In this document: positions 11,836-22,551 of the stretch, in pieces
Position numbering within the stretch: the stretch's first letter is position 1
How the letters are laid out: each line of letters begins with the position of its first letter
Origin: Raphanus sativus
Lineage: Eukaryota > Streptophyta > Magnoliopsida > Brassicales > Brassicaceae
Assembly: GCF_000801105.2 (NCBI RefSeq)
Contig: NC_079514.1
Location: 2,542,001 to 2,606,000, forward strand
Length of the DNA: 64,000 nt
Reading direction: 5' to 3'
Program-made: the position numbers and the translations under genes
The notes under the pieces: generated by a model
What the model was told of the DNA's origin: nothing
Database searches by the model: none
The model's input: only the letters and a program-made list of their open reading frames with translations

Positions 11836-11915
11836 TTTAACCGAGAAGAAATAAAGTTGACTTTATCGATTACAAAACACTACAAAATACTATTAACTAT
11901 ATAGTTTTTAACCAG

Positions 11916-14433
11916 GCTGTTAGCTATGTCGCCAATACCTTTCGGTGATGTTGTCGGGATGGAAGATCACATGGAAGTTCTCAACCCTCTCTTGGGCATG
12001 GACTCCAAGGATGATGATGATCCTCGTATCATAGGAATCGTAGGAACAGGAGGCATTGGCAAAACCACCATAGCAAAGTATCTCTACGAAAAGCACAAAC
12101 TTGGATTTTCACCTCATCGTCGTTATTTCATGGAAAACGTTTCGAAGCTCTGTAGAGAACATGGTCCTTTACATCTACAAACTCAACTTCTTTCCAACAT
12201 CTTGCATGAAAAGAATGTGATGCTGGAAAGCATTGAACACGGAAGACAACAACTTGAGTGCAGGCTTAGAAACTTCAAAGTGTTTCTAGTCTTTGATGAC
12301 GTTGATGATGTGAGACAGCTGGATGCCCTGGCAAAAGAGGTTAAATGGTTTGGACCAGGGAGTCGAGTTATCATAACCACGCGGTATAAGAGGCTGCTTA
12401 ACTCCTGTCAAGTGTACGACGTCAAGTATTTGGATGATGATCAAGCAATCCAACTCTTCCAGCGGATTGCTTTTAAAGAAGGAAAACCTCCTTCTCCTGT
12501 CTTCTCAGATTTTTCAAGTCGTGCTTTGAAGCTTGCTCAAGGTCTTCCTTCAGCCCTCGAGGCTTTGGCCACTTCATTCCGAGGGAAGTCCGAAGTGGAC
12601 TGGCCTGAGGCTCTAGATTCCTTTAGAAAGGCTCCTTACGATAATTTTTCAAGAATCGTAAATGTTAGCTATGAGAGCTTGGACCAAGTTAGTAAGACTG
12701 CTTTTCTTCATGTCGCATGCCTTTTCAATGGAGAACTTGTCTCGCGTGTTAAGACCCTTCTTCACCGTGGTGAATTTGGGATAAGGGCTCTGGCGGAAAA
12801 GTCTCTCATCGATATGTATCTGCTAATGGCCGTATAGCTATGCACTATTTGCTGGAGGAAAGGGGAAGACGTATAGTGTATCTCGATTCAGGCAACAACC
12901 TTGCTCTAGAACCAATCTTGTGGGACTGGTACGACATAAATCTACTTGCAGACAATGAAGTAAGCCCTCCACAAAGATGTCTTTTGCCTTTTGTTTTGTT
13001 TTGGTTGGGTTGGTTATGCCTTGATTCCTCTTTTTGATAAATGTACTATATTATATCAGGGTGCAACCAGAACTGAAGGAATCATGCTAGATGTTTCTAA
13101 ATTGCCTTACAATATTCATATCGACTTGAAAGTTTTCAAGCAGACGGAGAATCTCAAATTTCTGAATATCTACAACTACAGGCCTTATGAAGAATTGAAT
13201 TTGGATTCCATGAAAGAGAGCAATCCAAACAGAATTTTACTACCTAATAAACTTAGATTACTACAGTGGGATGCGTATCCTTTTACAACCTTGCCTTCCA
13301 GTATCATTACAGATTGTCTTGTAGAAATACTTCTGTGCCACAGCAACCTCACAACTCTTTGGAGTGGAAGCTCCCCGGTATGTTACCAAACAAAACTAAT
13401 CTTGTACATGAGATTTTAAATGTTTTTCCAACATTGTTTTGCTGCAATAATATGTCAGAGACTTTCTCATCTGAAAAGGCTGAATCTTACGGGATCTATG
13501 GTTCTAAAAGAACTTCCAGATCTTCAGGAAGCAGTGTATCTAGAGGAGTTGATGCTGGAAGGTTGCATTTCCCTGACAAGGATTCCAGAGTCCATTTGCA
13601 GCCTACCTAGGCTACAGACACTTGATCTATCCAACTGCGATGGGCTAAAGAATCTAGTGATCATAATAGAAGAATCTGAAGCTACTTCCTTTGAAGGCAG
13701 AAGCTTGCACGTTAGATCGGTCCACGTGGATTTTCTTGATGCAGAACCGTTAGCAAAAGAGTCTGGAGACATTTCTCTTACAAATCTATCAATCAAGGGA
13801 AACTTAAAAATTGAGTTGAAGGTTATTGGAGGATATGCACAGCATCTTTTGTTTGTTTCTGAGCAACAAATCCCTCATGAACTGATGATGTTGGAGCAGC
13901 AAACAGCTATGCCTATGCTCATGTCACCTCCCTACAATTTTAAATTGCTTCACATCGTGCAGTATAACTACAGTGAGCAAAGGGATCATTTCAAGTGTTA
14001 CAGCTTTTCATACTTCCCCTGGTTGATGGAGTTAAGCCTAATCAACATAAACATCGAAGAAATACCAGATGACATTCACCACATGCGAAACCTAGAGAAG
14101 TTGAACTTAAGTGGAAACTACTTCAGGGGTTTACCTCCATCAATGATTCACCTTACCAAGTTAAAACACCTGAGGCTTTGTAACTGCCGCAGACTTGAAG
14201 CTTTGCCGAAAATATATCAGCTGGAGACTCTCACACTTTCTGATTGTACCAACCTCCACACATTGGTTAGCCTTCCTCATGCAGAAAAAGACCAGGTCGG
14301 ATACAGTTTGCTTGAGCTTCGGCTTGACAACTGCAGAAATGTTGAGTCATTGTCAGATCAGCTTGGTCTTTTTACAAAGTTGACATATTTAGATATCAGT
14401 CGACACGATTTTGAAACAGTTCCTACAAGCATC
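11916..14433 (+). pseudogene. TIR-NBS-LRR resistance-type gene, decayed, TIR exon missing
   Basis: Exons read from 11916 (after ACCAG): NBS exon to 12959, 13060-13377, and 13459 into the N gap at 14434. The NB-ARC is well kept: GIVGTGGIGKTTIAKYL P-loop, FLVFDDVDD kinase-2, GSRVIITTR and GLPSALEAL (degenerate GLPLA). Leucine-rich repeats follow, such as LRLLQWDAY, LKRLNLTGS, LEKLNLSGNYFRGLP and LTYLDIS. Three defects are seen: no TIR exon upstream, where a LINE remnant sits instead; a reading-frame break at about 12815-12820 between NBS and LRR, after which the frame resumes as MHYLLEERGRR; and loss of the 3' end in the assembly gap. The family forms nucleotide-dependent immune receptors. Head-to-head pairing with the TN gene recalls Arabidopsis SOC3-CHS1; that is inference. 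Confidence 0.8.
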
Positions 14434-14736
14434 NNNNNNNNNNNNNNNNNNNNNNNNNNNNNNNNNNNNNNNNNNNNNNNNNNNNNNNNNNNNNNNNNNN
14501 NNNNNNNNNNNNNNNNNNNNNNNNNNNNNNNNNATANTAANTTAAATTAAAATTACATNAATNAAATTTANTNAATGTATAAAAGGTAAAAACAATTTTT
14601 TCTTACTTTATACACAAACACATATGATAAAANAGAAAATCATAAATGAAACTTATACATANGATAATAGATGTGACTAAAACAATGATCATCNAAATAA
14701 TTCGTACACTGAATCTNTATCTCTTGAATAATCTAG
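14434..14736. other. Assembly gap (100 N) plus low-quality bases
   Basis: Exactly 100 Ns run from 14434 to 14533, the convention for a gap of unknown size. The next 200 bases hold scattered single Ns, which suggests thin read support at a contig end. The missing part should contain the rest of the TNL LRR region, and possibly much more. Confidence 0.95.
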
Positions 14737-15081
14737 NAATATTTGTTTTGGCTTGAAACATACAATAAAAATAACTCCACGAAATTCCTAGCCCTTTTGC
14801 TTAAACACAAAAAAATAACTAAATAAGTCTGTACCTCTCATTAGAAACCATAATCTACTAATGAGTTAAAGCCTCAAACACCACATACTCTTTACTATAT
14901 TTGTATCATATGGCTATTTCGATAAATATTTTGAACTTGGTCTTGTAACCAGATTATGAACATTGTAAGACCATTATGAATCTTTAGTATAGTTGTATCA
15001 TCTATGCCACGGTAGCAATGTTCAAAATTGTAGGTTCTACGATTTTTATACTCAATTTTGGGATTTTTATTTTATAAAATA
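14737..15081. other. AT-rich spacer, nothing recognised
   Basis: AT-rich sequence between the low-quality contig end and the Helitron boundary at 15082. I see no coding frame, RNA gene or repeat boundary. Confidence 0.45.
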
Positions 15082-18000
15082 TTAGGGTTTTTCTCGGGTT
15101 ACGCCCGGGATATTCGTATAAGTTTTAGCTAAATTGAAAAATTTACACTTGTATTTGAATATAATTATTTTTGTTTATTCCAATTGATTTTAAATTGTTA
15201 AATCGGTAAAAATTTGGTTTGTATTTATTCATTGCATTGTGTCCAAATTTTTCTTTTAATAATTCAACTCACAATTTGTTGTTTGTTATTACTGGAAATA
15301 TATATAAAATGATAAGTAAGATGAGCAAAACTTAACTAAACCTTGTTATGATTTAAAACAAATTTTATCTTATTTATTGAGGTTTTGTAAAAACCAATAG
15401 TAAATTTCCAGTCGATTTAAAATTTGTTTTAAATTTAAAATTATTGAGTTGTAGTACCAATTAAGTTGAACAGTTTCACAATAGAAATAAATTTGAATAA
15501 GAAATTGATCCAAGAATAAAGATAATATTATTCTCCTAACCAGTTCATGAAAAAACATTATAAATAAAATATATAACAGAACAAACCATTTTTAAGAACA
15601 ATTCCTTCAACAAACCATCACTGTAACTTTATATTTAAATAATATAAACCAATAGTGCCTCTCTAAATTAAGAATTCCAGCCTTGTGCCAAAGAGATTAG
15701 TCTTTACTTTTATGTTGGTTTCTGGCTGAATGAATATAATTTGAAGTAGTGGTTACAATGTTGGTGCTCTTGGTATAAGTCTTTAAATAGCTCTCCATGA
15801 TGTGATTGAGTCTCCCTTTTATACGCTTTTCATCGCAACTGTTTCCAATCAAATGTGTTTCAATCATTGTAATTACTACTAATGCTTGTGTTTAACAACG
15901 TCTGTTGTTGTTAGCCCAGTTATTCATCGTAACATGTCACAAAAAGAACATACAAATTATGTAAAAAATGTAATCCGTTTGTTTTCTCGTTGGAACAAAT
16001 TCACGGTAATTATTTTCAAATATATGGCGTAAGATTAAATATTTTCAACGGCGGACAGGTCTCACACATTGTCTTCCTAAGTTCTGTATGTATCTTAGCT
16101 AATTTATTAATCAAATAATTTTTAAAAGCTTCGTAACTTGGATATTGATATATACATCTTTATGTGTATATATGGTATTGAAAATCTCCAGAAACATTTT
16201 ACTCTTTCTTTCTTCCTGTGTAAAGATCACTTTCTGATCCCCAAACGTTATCTTCTTCATCTCATGAGATTCTTCCAGACATTAGCAATAAACCAAGAGG
16301 GAGAGAGAACTAAAAGCTTAACAATCACGAATATCAGCAGATAATTATTGAAAACCTACCGCAAATAAAGATTAAAATAAGATGCAACGGTGGCCAGGCG
16401 TTCCGGAAAGGCAGCGAGAATTGCATCCTCCGGCCATGGATACAAACCACCGAAGCTCAAGGACACGCGTCGCTAAATTATTTAGACTCGCCCATCCCAT
16501 GTCATTTTTAGCTCCGGTAATTAATTTGAGAAATACTTTAGAAGAAGAGTATCTTCAGATGTCTCGTAGACTTGTTTCTTTCGGGTCCTTGGTTTGTCCT
16601 TGTCCCTGTGTTAAAGAAAGAAACAAATCTCTAGTCTCAAGCTCAACAATTGATTAGTGAATAAAAGATGAATGGTTGTCCTAAAAAGGAGGATTATTGG
16701 TAACATTTAGCACCATTGTCTCTTGATGGAATTTATTGGCAACTGATCGGGATTTATCAGTGAACCCATGCAAAATCTAAGTCTTCAACAATCTAGAAAT
16801 AAACTCTGATTAGGTAATAAAATGACTAAACAAAAACATTGCTATCGATCTTTTACAACTCCTGAACAAAGAAAGGAGTTTGTTTTTTAAATTATTACCT
16901 CAGAAGCTGGGAACTCGATGTACACAGATGACCCATGCTTAACGACAACTTCGGACACAGCTTCGTTGGAGAATTTGGTATCATCATCATCTCTTTAGAA
17001 AACCGTACTGAAATGGGATCTTCTCTGCAGGAGTGTACCTTCATCAAGCAACAATGCATTAATGTTATGGTAAAGATTGACTCTTAGAGCATAGTATTGG
17101 GTTCTTACTTAGAAGAGTCTCTGTGACATTAGCTGGAGGAGTCACAACAAACTTTCTCTTGGTTCGTCGTGTTAAGAATGGAGAGAGGAGAGTGCTGCCA
17201 TCTTAAAACCCACTATATCTCCAAGGCACAGCATGGATACATCTCAAGCTTGTTTGGATTAGGTTCCTCTTTGTTCCTTAAGTTGTGTGTCTTCGTCCAA
17301 CATCGTCCCCGGCTTCTCCTTCTGCATCATTTATTTTATTTAATCATTAGAAAGTACTTTCCATTTTCAATATGAAAGAGTAATAATATTTGTTTACCTA
17401 TTTTATGCTAAAGTGAGCGTAGAAGAAGTTGAGGGATATCGTAGCTTCTCTAACTTGGCAGTAAACAACAGCTTTGGGAAGAGAGTTTCTCAGTGAGAGA
17501 CAGAGCATGTTTATGTACGCACTTACGTTGAATCCTGAGATTATCAATTCATAGGCAAGTCACATTTGATATGTTTATGTGCTGCTATATGCCTATATCA
17601 CATGCTTGAGTGGGAATTGTTCACCTCCTGATAGAAAGAACAACAACAGCATTTTAGGTTTGAAACAGAAAGTAAATATTAGGTAGCAGCTAGACATGAG
17701 TAAACAGCTTAAATCTCAAAATTTTAGCAAGAAGAACATAAGATAATACCTACGTGTGGAGAATCAGCGGTGCTCACGGGGAAGTTGAAGCTGCTCTAAA
17801 CCTTCTGAAATGGTAACAGTAACTGATTGATATTCCATAAGAGAAATGCAATCAGAAACTCTTAAGATTCAATTCTGTAACCTTAAAACAATATGGAATC
17901 TAACAAACCCTAAAATAACATAAATTGGTAAGTATAATAGGGGGAAGATACAACGATTGAAAATGATCATATTAGGTAGTTCTTATACCTGCTCATGTAT

Positions 18001-18548
18001 CAAGAACATCGCAAGACCAAGTCAAAGCCCATCAGAACTATTATTTGTGAGGTTCTACTGGGATTGGGAGACACAGAGGTGGTAGGTTCCATCAATCAGT
18101 GTGCAGAGGAGCAGGTGAATAACATCAACGGTTACTTATAGTGTGAGAAAGAAAGAGGAATTTGGAGAGTTTTGACCCGGTACGACTACTGAACTAATTA
18201 CTGCATATCCCAGCTCTCATGAAGAGAGAAGTAAAGAACATAATTAATTGAATGATTAAGATTGGAGCTTGATGACTTCACAGTAACGGAGTTTAGAAAT
18301 TGAAAACGGTGATGATGGAGTGGAAAAGTCGGAGAACTCTGTCTTGCTACGAACATCGCGTTGAGAAAGAGAAAGGGTTTAAATGGGCCACTTCGATTTT
18401 TAATCAGCCCAAGTAAGTGTGGGCCGACTTTAACTTCTAAAACAGTCTAACATGACATGGCAAAATAAAGCTTCACTATTGGTTGATTTAATTAAGTGAT
18501 GTGGATAGCTTTAGAGTGGAGGATATTCTCCTTTTAGTATAGTATAGA
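15082..18548 (-). mobile_element. Helitron, about 3.5 kb, non-autonomous
   Basis: The minus-strand 5' end is TCTATACTATACTAAAAGG at 18548, a typical Brassicaceae Helitron start. The 3' end is CTAA at 15082 with a slightly imperfect GC hairpin just inside (CTCGGG/CCCGGG, 15094-15110). The host bases A and T flank the ends as expected. The interior carries short plus-strand frames such as one at 16382 and exon-like minus-strand pieces at about 16900-17180 (for example EAVSEVVVKHGSSVYIEFPA), probably captured host DNA that I cannot name. No helicase is seen. Confidence 0.75.
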
Positions 18549-20204
18549 TGATCATGATAACAATAAAGAATTAAAGATAAGATACTAATGGCGTGGTCAA
18601 AGTAAATGGACAAGTGGGTGTGGCAGTATGGTAAATAGATTGAAATATGAAGGGTGAGTTAGGCTATATATGACGGGAAGACAAAAAGATGAGATAGATA
18701 TTAGGTGTAGAGCGTGGTGGGACCCCGCAAACGCGCAAGACTGATAGCTTGGGTTTCGGTAAGGTTGTCTCGTCGTGGGTTCCTCTCTCGACCCTAGAAA
18801 GAAACCACTTTATTTTCACGCGCCTCGTTCGTATTATAAAGTTGAATATGGAGTATAAAATAAAAGTAATTTTGGTCGACCACTTCTTTCAGATGATGTT
18901 TGTCTTTTACCTATTCCCAACACAAATAATTATAGTTGGTTCTTAATTTAAATAGATATATAAATCCTTGCTCCACCTAGGAAATATCTGAATTTTAATA
19001 CTAGATTATAGTCCACATATATTATTCTATGTCCATTTCATTCGAATAGATGGAGCAATCTGCGAACTATATAATGTCAAATAATAGGGTTTTAAATGAT
19101 AAAACTAAATCAATATGTATGCAAAAAACAAACAAACAAACACGTCAGTACAGATGTTTAAATACATTGAATTTAAAGTGGTAGAATAGTTATAAAAAAT
19201 TAACTAATTGCTAGGTTAGTTGAAGTTTATGTGATCTAATTGTTAATAGACTTATAGACACAAACAAATCAAAAAGGTAATTTTTCCATAGGAAATTACA
19301 TTTTGTTGGTTGTTCTATTACGGTCTGGTTAACCAGACTACCTCAAGCTTGAGTAATAGAATAGCCGTTTGCCGTAAAAAAAAAAAAAGTAATCAGCGGT
19401 TGAGCGAATTAGAAAGTTATAGTTTTTTTTTGGATGCATGGTGTATGAGAATAATGTGAAGTTTACTCAAAGGGTGAAGATATGTTCTTGATAAATAAAA
19501 GTCGCCAAATGCGCCGTTTGATACGGTCATGCAAAGCTACTTTACATAATTTTTATAATTGATAGGTTGGATGAATCATAAACAACAGCACAATAACCTT
19601 TATCATAAAATAAGTTCACGATAAGCTGAGTTATGACATGGTTTATCTTGTTATAGTTTAGATAAACCATAACACTTACCATATATATATCAAAAACAAA
19701 TACATAATCTTTCTACCAGACAACGTTTATGATAACTTGAGTTATGTCATGGTTTATCTTGTTATAGTTAAGATAAACACTTACCATATATATATTAAAA
19801 CCAAGCACATAATCTTTGTACCAGACAACGTTTTAAGCCATAGTGACATACTATTGAATCGATTAGGAAAATATACCTTACCGTGATTAATCAGTTTCCT
19901 TGGTAAAAAGGAAATGAATAAAATAAATAATTATAAAGGGAAAACAGTTTTTAAGGAAAAAAGAATAAAAATGAAAAAGAAAAAGGCAAACAACTTAGCG
20001 CGTGGAACCACGGACGTTAAGCGAGAGTAGTTTAAAAAACTAACTCCAAGCTGTTTCGGACACGCTGGGGCAAATCGTGTATAAAAAACATCGTTCGTCC
20101 TCTTACAACATCCACCACACATGTATTCATCTCCTTCTTCTAAATTATCTTTCCTCTTCTCCCTTCTAATTTCCCCAAGAGACAATTAGCCCTTTCAAGT
20201 AACC
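18549..20204. other. Intergenic, with upstream region of the AT4G32020-like gene
   Basis: No gene is seen. The region contains the tandem repeat at 19618-19833 (listed separately). The last 250 bases become C/T-rich, consistent with a promoter and 5' UTR of the gene starting at 20205. Confidence 0.5.
19618..19833. repeat. Two-copy tandem repeat, units about 111 and 105 bp
   Basis: Unit 1 (19618-19728) and unit 2 (19729-19833) share GGTTTATCTTGTTATAGTT, ACTTACCATATATATAT and CCAGACAACGTTT in the same order with a few substitutions and small indels. Unit 1 also holds an internal inverted repeat, GGTTTATCT...AGATAAACC. It looks like a local duplication and has no coding content. Confidence 0.8.
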
Positions 20205-20747
20205 ATGGGCGTCGCTGTTCTAAATCCCCAGGACTGTCTGAAGCATCCTCTGTCTCACATGAAACATCCACGCAACCCTAGCGCATGCCCCAACAGGCAG
20301 AAAAAACCGGTCTCAAACCGCACGCGCCGGAGCCCGCCGCGAAAACAAACCTCACCACCTCCTCCTGTAACACCGCCGCTTCCTCCTCTCGCTGCGGCGA
20401 AGAAGAGCCCTAACAACAACAACGTTGGCCAGGTTAGAATCCTGAAGCGCGGCGAGGAGATCCCTAAGAAGACATCAGCAGATCTGGTCGTGGAAAAGCC
20501 AGATCTTGTCTCCACTCGTAGGATCGGACCCGATCCGGAAATGATTCCGAGTCAGATCCGTTTACCCGCCCGCAAATCGAAGACGGTGCCGTTTTACGCC
20601 GGTCCCGTGACCATGACATCTCCTCCTCCTAGCGACGTCCCTCTTCCGGCCTTTTTCGCCGCGAAGAAGAGCGTCTCTCTGTTCCAAGCCACCAACGCTA
20701 CCAGCGAACTCATCAAGATTCTCCGCCTAGACATCGCGATCGCTTGA
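20205..20747 (+). CDS. Small basic Pro/Ser-rich protein, AT4G32020-like
   Basis: An intron-less 180-residue frame. The N-terminus MGVAVLNPQDCLKHP is followed by a Pro/Arg/Lys-rich disordered segment. A conserved block, VRILKRGEEIPKK, lies near residue 75, and the C-terminal half holds RRIGPDPEMIPSQIRLPARK, FYAGPVTMTSPPPSDVPLP and a final LIKILRLDIA helix. This arrangement matches the plant-specific family of AT4G32020 (annotated as serine/arginine repetitive matrix-like), related to proteins with the FYAG-PxxxSPxPxxVPLPxF motif. Biochemical function is unknown to me. The motif is reminiscent of short linear interaction motifs of RNA-turnover factors in plants, but that is speculation. GC-rich relative to its flanks, as expected for a coding exon. 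Confidence 0.85.
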   Translation: MGVAVLNPQDCLKHPLSHMKHPRNPSACPNRQKKPVSNRTRRSPPRKQTSPPPPVTPPLPPLAAAKKSPNNNNVGQVRILKRGEEIPKKTSADLVVEKPDLVSTRRIGPDPEMIPSQIRLPARKSKTVPFYAGPVTMTSPPPSDVPLPAFFAAKKSVSLFQATNATSELIKILRLDIAIA

Positions 20748-22462
20748 CCGCTTATGTCTCATTTCAATCTGAGATCAATCGCGCCGATGTTTCCGCTGTT
20801 GTCCAAAAACTGTTCCATTTTCGGATCGAATCTTCAGTAATAAAATCATCTACAGTCGATGAGTCGTCGAGAAGATGAAGAAACGCATCTTCGTTATGAA
20901 ACCGTTTCGAATCTTCCCTTATTTTTTCAAGGGGCAAGGTCGAAATATCTTTCTTAACAGGTCTTAGTTTCTCTTCGAGTCTAGTGTTTGTATAGAGTAT
21001 TTGTTCATAGGCTTTTTCTTTTAAGTTGTGTCTTTGGGTATCATATCCTGTTTTAGGTGTCTGTTCACTTTTAGGTTGGTCTTTCTTCTTGTTTCTCATC
21101 TTTCCTATAGTCCTACGACAAAAGTATCAGAGATATGTATCTTACTAGCAATATGCAGATTACTGTTTCTGTATTACTTTGATCCTTCGATGTAAGATCA
21201 GTATTTCCATCTTTATATTAATTGAAATTACGTTTTATTCGGCTTTTATTCCATGGTGATTCAAAGTGTTCTATTCATCCCTGATATCAAACATTACGAA
21301 AACATTGAAATAGTGACATTCTTATGGATATGCTTAACAAATAACAACAACTCAAAATATAAAATGGTTTATGCTTAACTCAATTGGTTAACTGGTTACA
21401 CGTTTGAGAATATGTTCTCTCTTATAACACGCAAAGAAACAGTGTTTATGTGTTCATATCTAATCACACGCAAAGAAACAGCGTTGAAGTCTTTTCTGAT
21501 TAGTGATTAAAGATGTGCACACTTGATACTTGTGAGAATTTTTAATATTGTCATCGTTCTTTCATCTTTGATTTGTCTCTATCAGTCTGTACCAATTATA
21601 AATTTTGTAGGTTGTACATCATACATGCCACTTGGTTGGTTCAAGTTTTAAGATACCGGCTCTCATGGTTGGGCGGCCCACCTCGACCCTATCTAAAGCC
21701 CATGACTTTAGCGGTACAGCTTACTTTAAATTGGTGACATTTTTAAAAGAATCTGCATTCGATTTTCACAAAATATCATAAGGTAATCTAATACGATCAA
21801 TGATAGAAACTATAGTTAATGTATGGGACCCTATACTTATCTGCAATTTAACAACTTGCCTTCTTGTCTTTTTTTAACTTCGAATCGAAGCATATCGACG
21901 GTGTTAACGGAGCTGGTTGGCACTAGGCAGTTGTCAATTGTTCATTGGTTGAACATTACGTGTTAAATAATAAATCTCCAATAAGCCAGCAGCCACATCA
22001 GTTTTTTTCGTTCCTTTGCATATAAAACAATTAAAAAAATGTTTAAATCCATAAAATAGCAAGGAGCATAATTGATGGTTCCCCAATAAGCAAAATATTG
22101 ATTTCATGGATTTAAAACAGGTTAATAGAGAAGCAATTAAAAATGTATATTTTCGTTCCTTTGCATATGAAATAATTATTTCATATGTCAGATAAAAAAA
22201 GAAGCAAGATTAACCCAATTGCAAGACAGGTTAATAGAGAATCTTTACATATAGTAAATATACACTTTCCTACCCATGTTATTTAATTACTTTATTATCT
22301 GAAATTTAAATCCAAATCTGCATCTTGCATTATTTACTAAAATGTAAAGAAAAAAACAATTTATGTTTCGAAAAATACAATGAAAAGAAAAAAAAAATAT
22401 AGTGAGCCTCGTATATAACACCATCAATCTATCTCTTTCTTCTCTCTCTCGATAGTTCAACT

Positions 22463-22465
<3 letters not shown>
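20748..22465. other. Intergenic between AT4G32020-like and AT4G32030-like genes
   Basis: The first 350 bases probably include the 3' UTR of the upstream gene; a Lys-rich minus-strand frame at 20764-21099 overlaps it and has no recognisable domain. The rest is AT-rich spacer without supported features. Confidence 0.45.

Positions 22466-22514
<49 letters not shown>
22466..22514 (+). repeat. CT microsatellite in 5' leader
   Basis: An uninterrupted CT tract of about 49 bases lies 38 bases before the start codon at 22552. CT-rich tracts are common in plant core promoters and leaders. This one is long enough to be length-polymorphic. Confidence 0.9.
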
Positions 22515-22518
<4 letters not shown>

Positions 22519-22551
22519 CTTATCTGATTCCCTTTGATTGGTGAAGCTTCG

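Noticed and set aside
14534..14736. Scattered single Ns as a possible structured or modified region
   Set aside because: Directly after a 100-N gap, so low read quality at a contig end is the simple explanation.
16382..16657. 91-residue plus-strand frame
   Set aside because: Inside a Helitron, no recognisable motif, low-complexity start; not reported as a gene.
20764..21099. Minus-strand Lys-rich frame of 111 residues
   Set aside because: It overlaps the probable 3' UTR of the AT4G32020-like gene, has no recognisable domain and no supporting promoter; an antisense gene is possible but unsupported.
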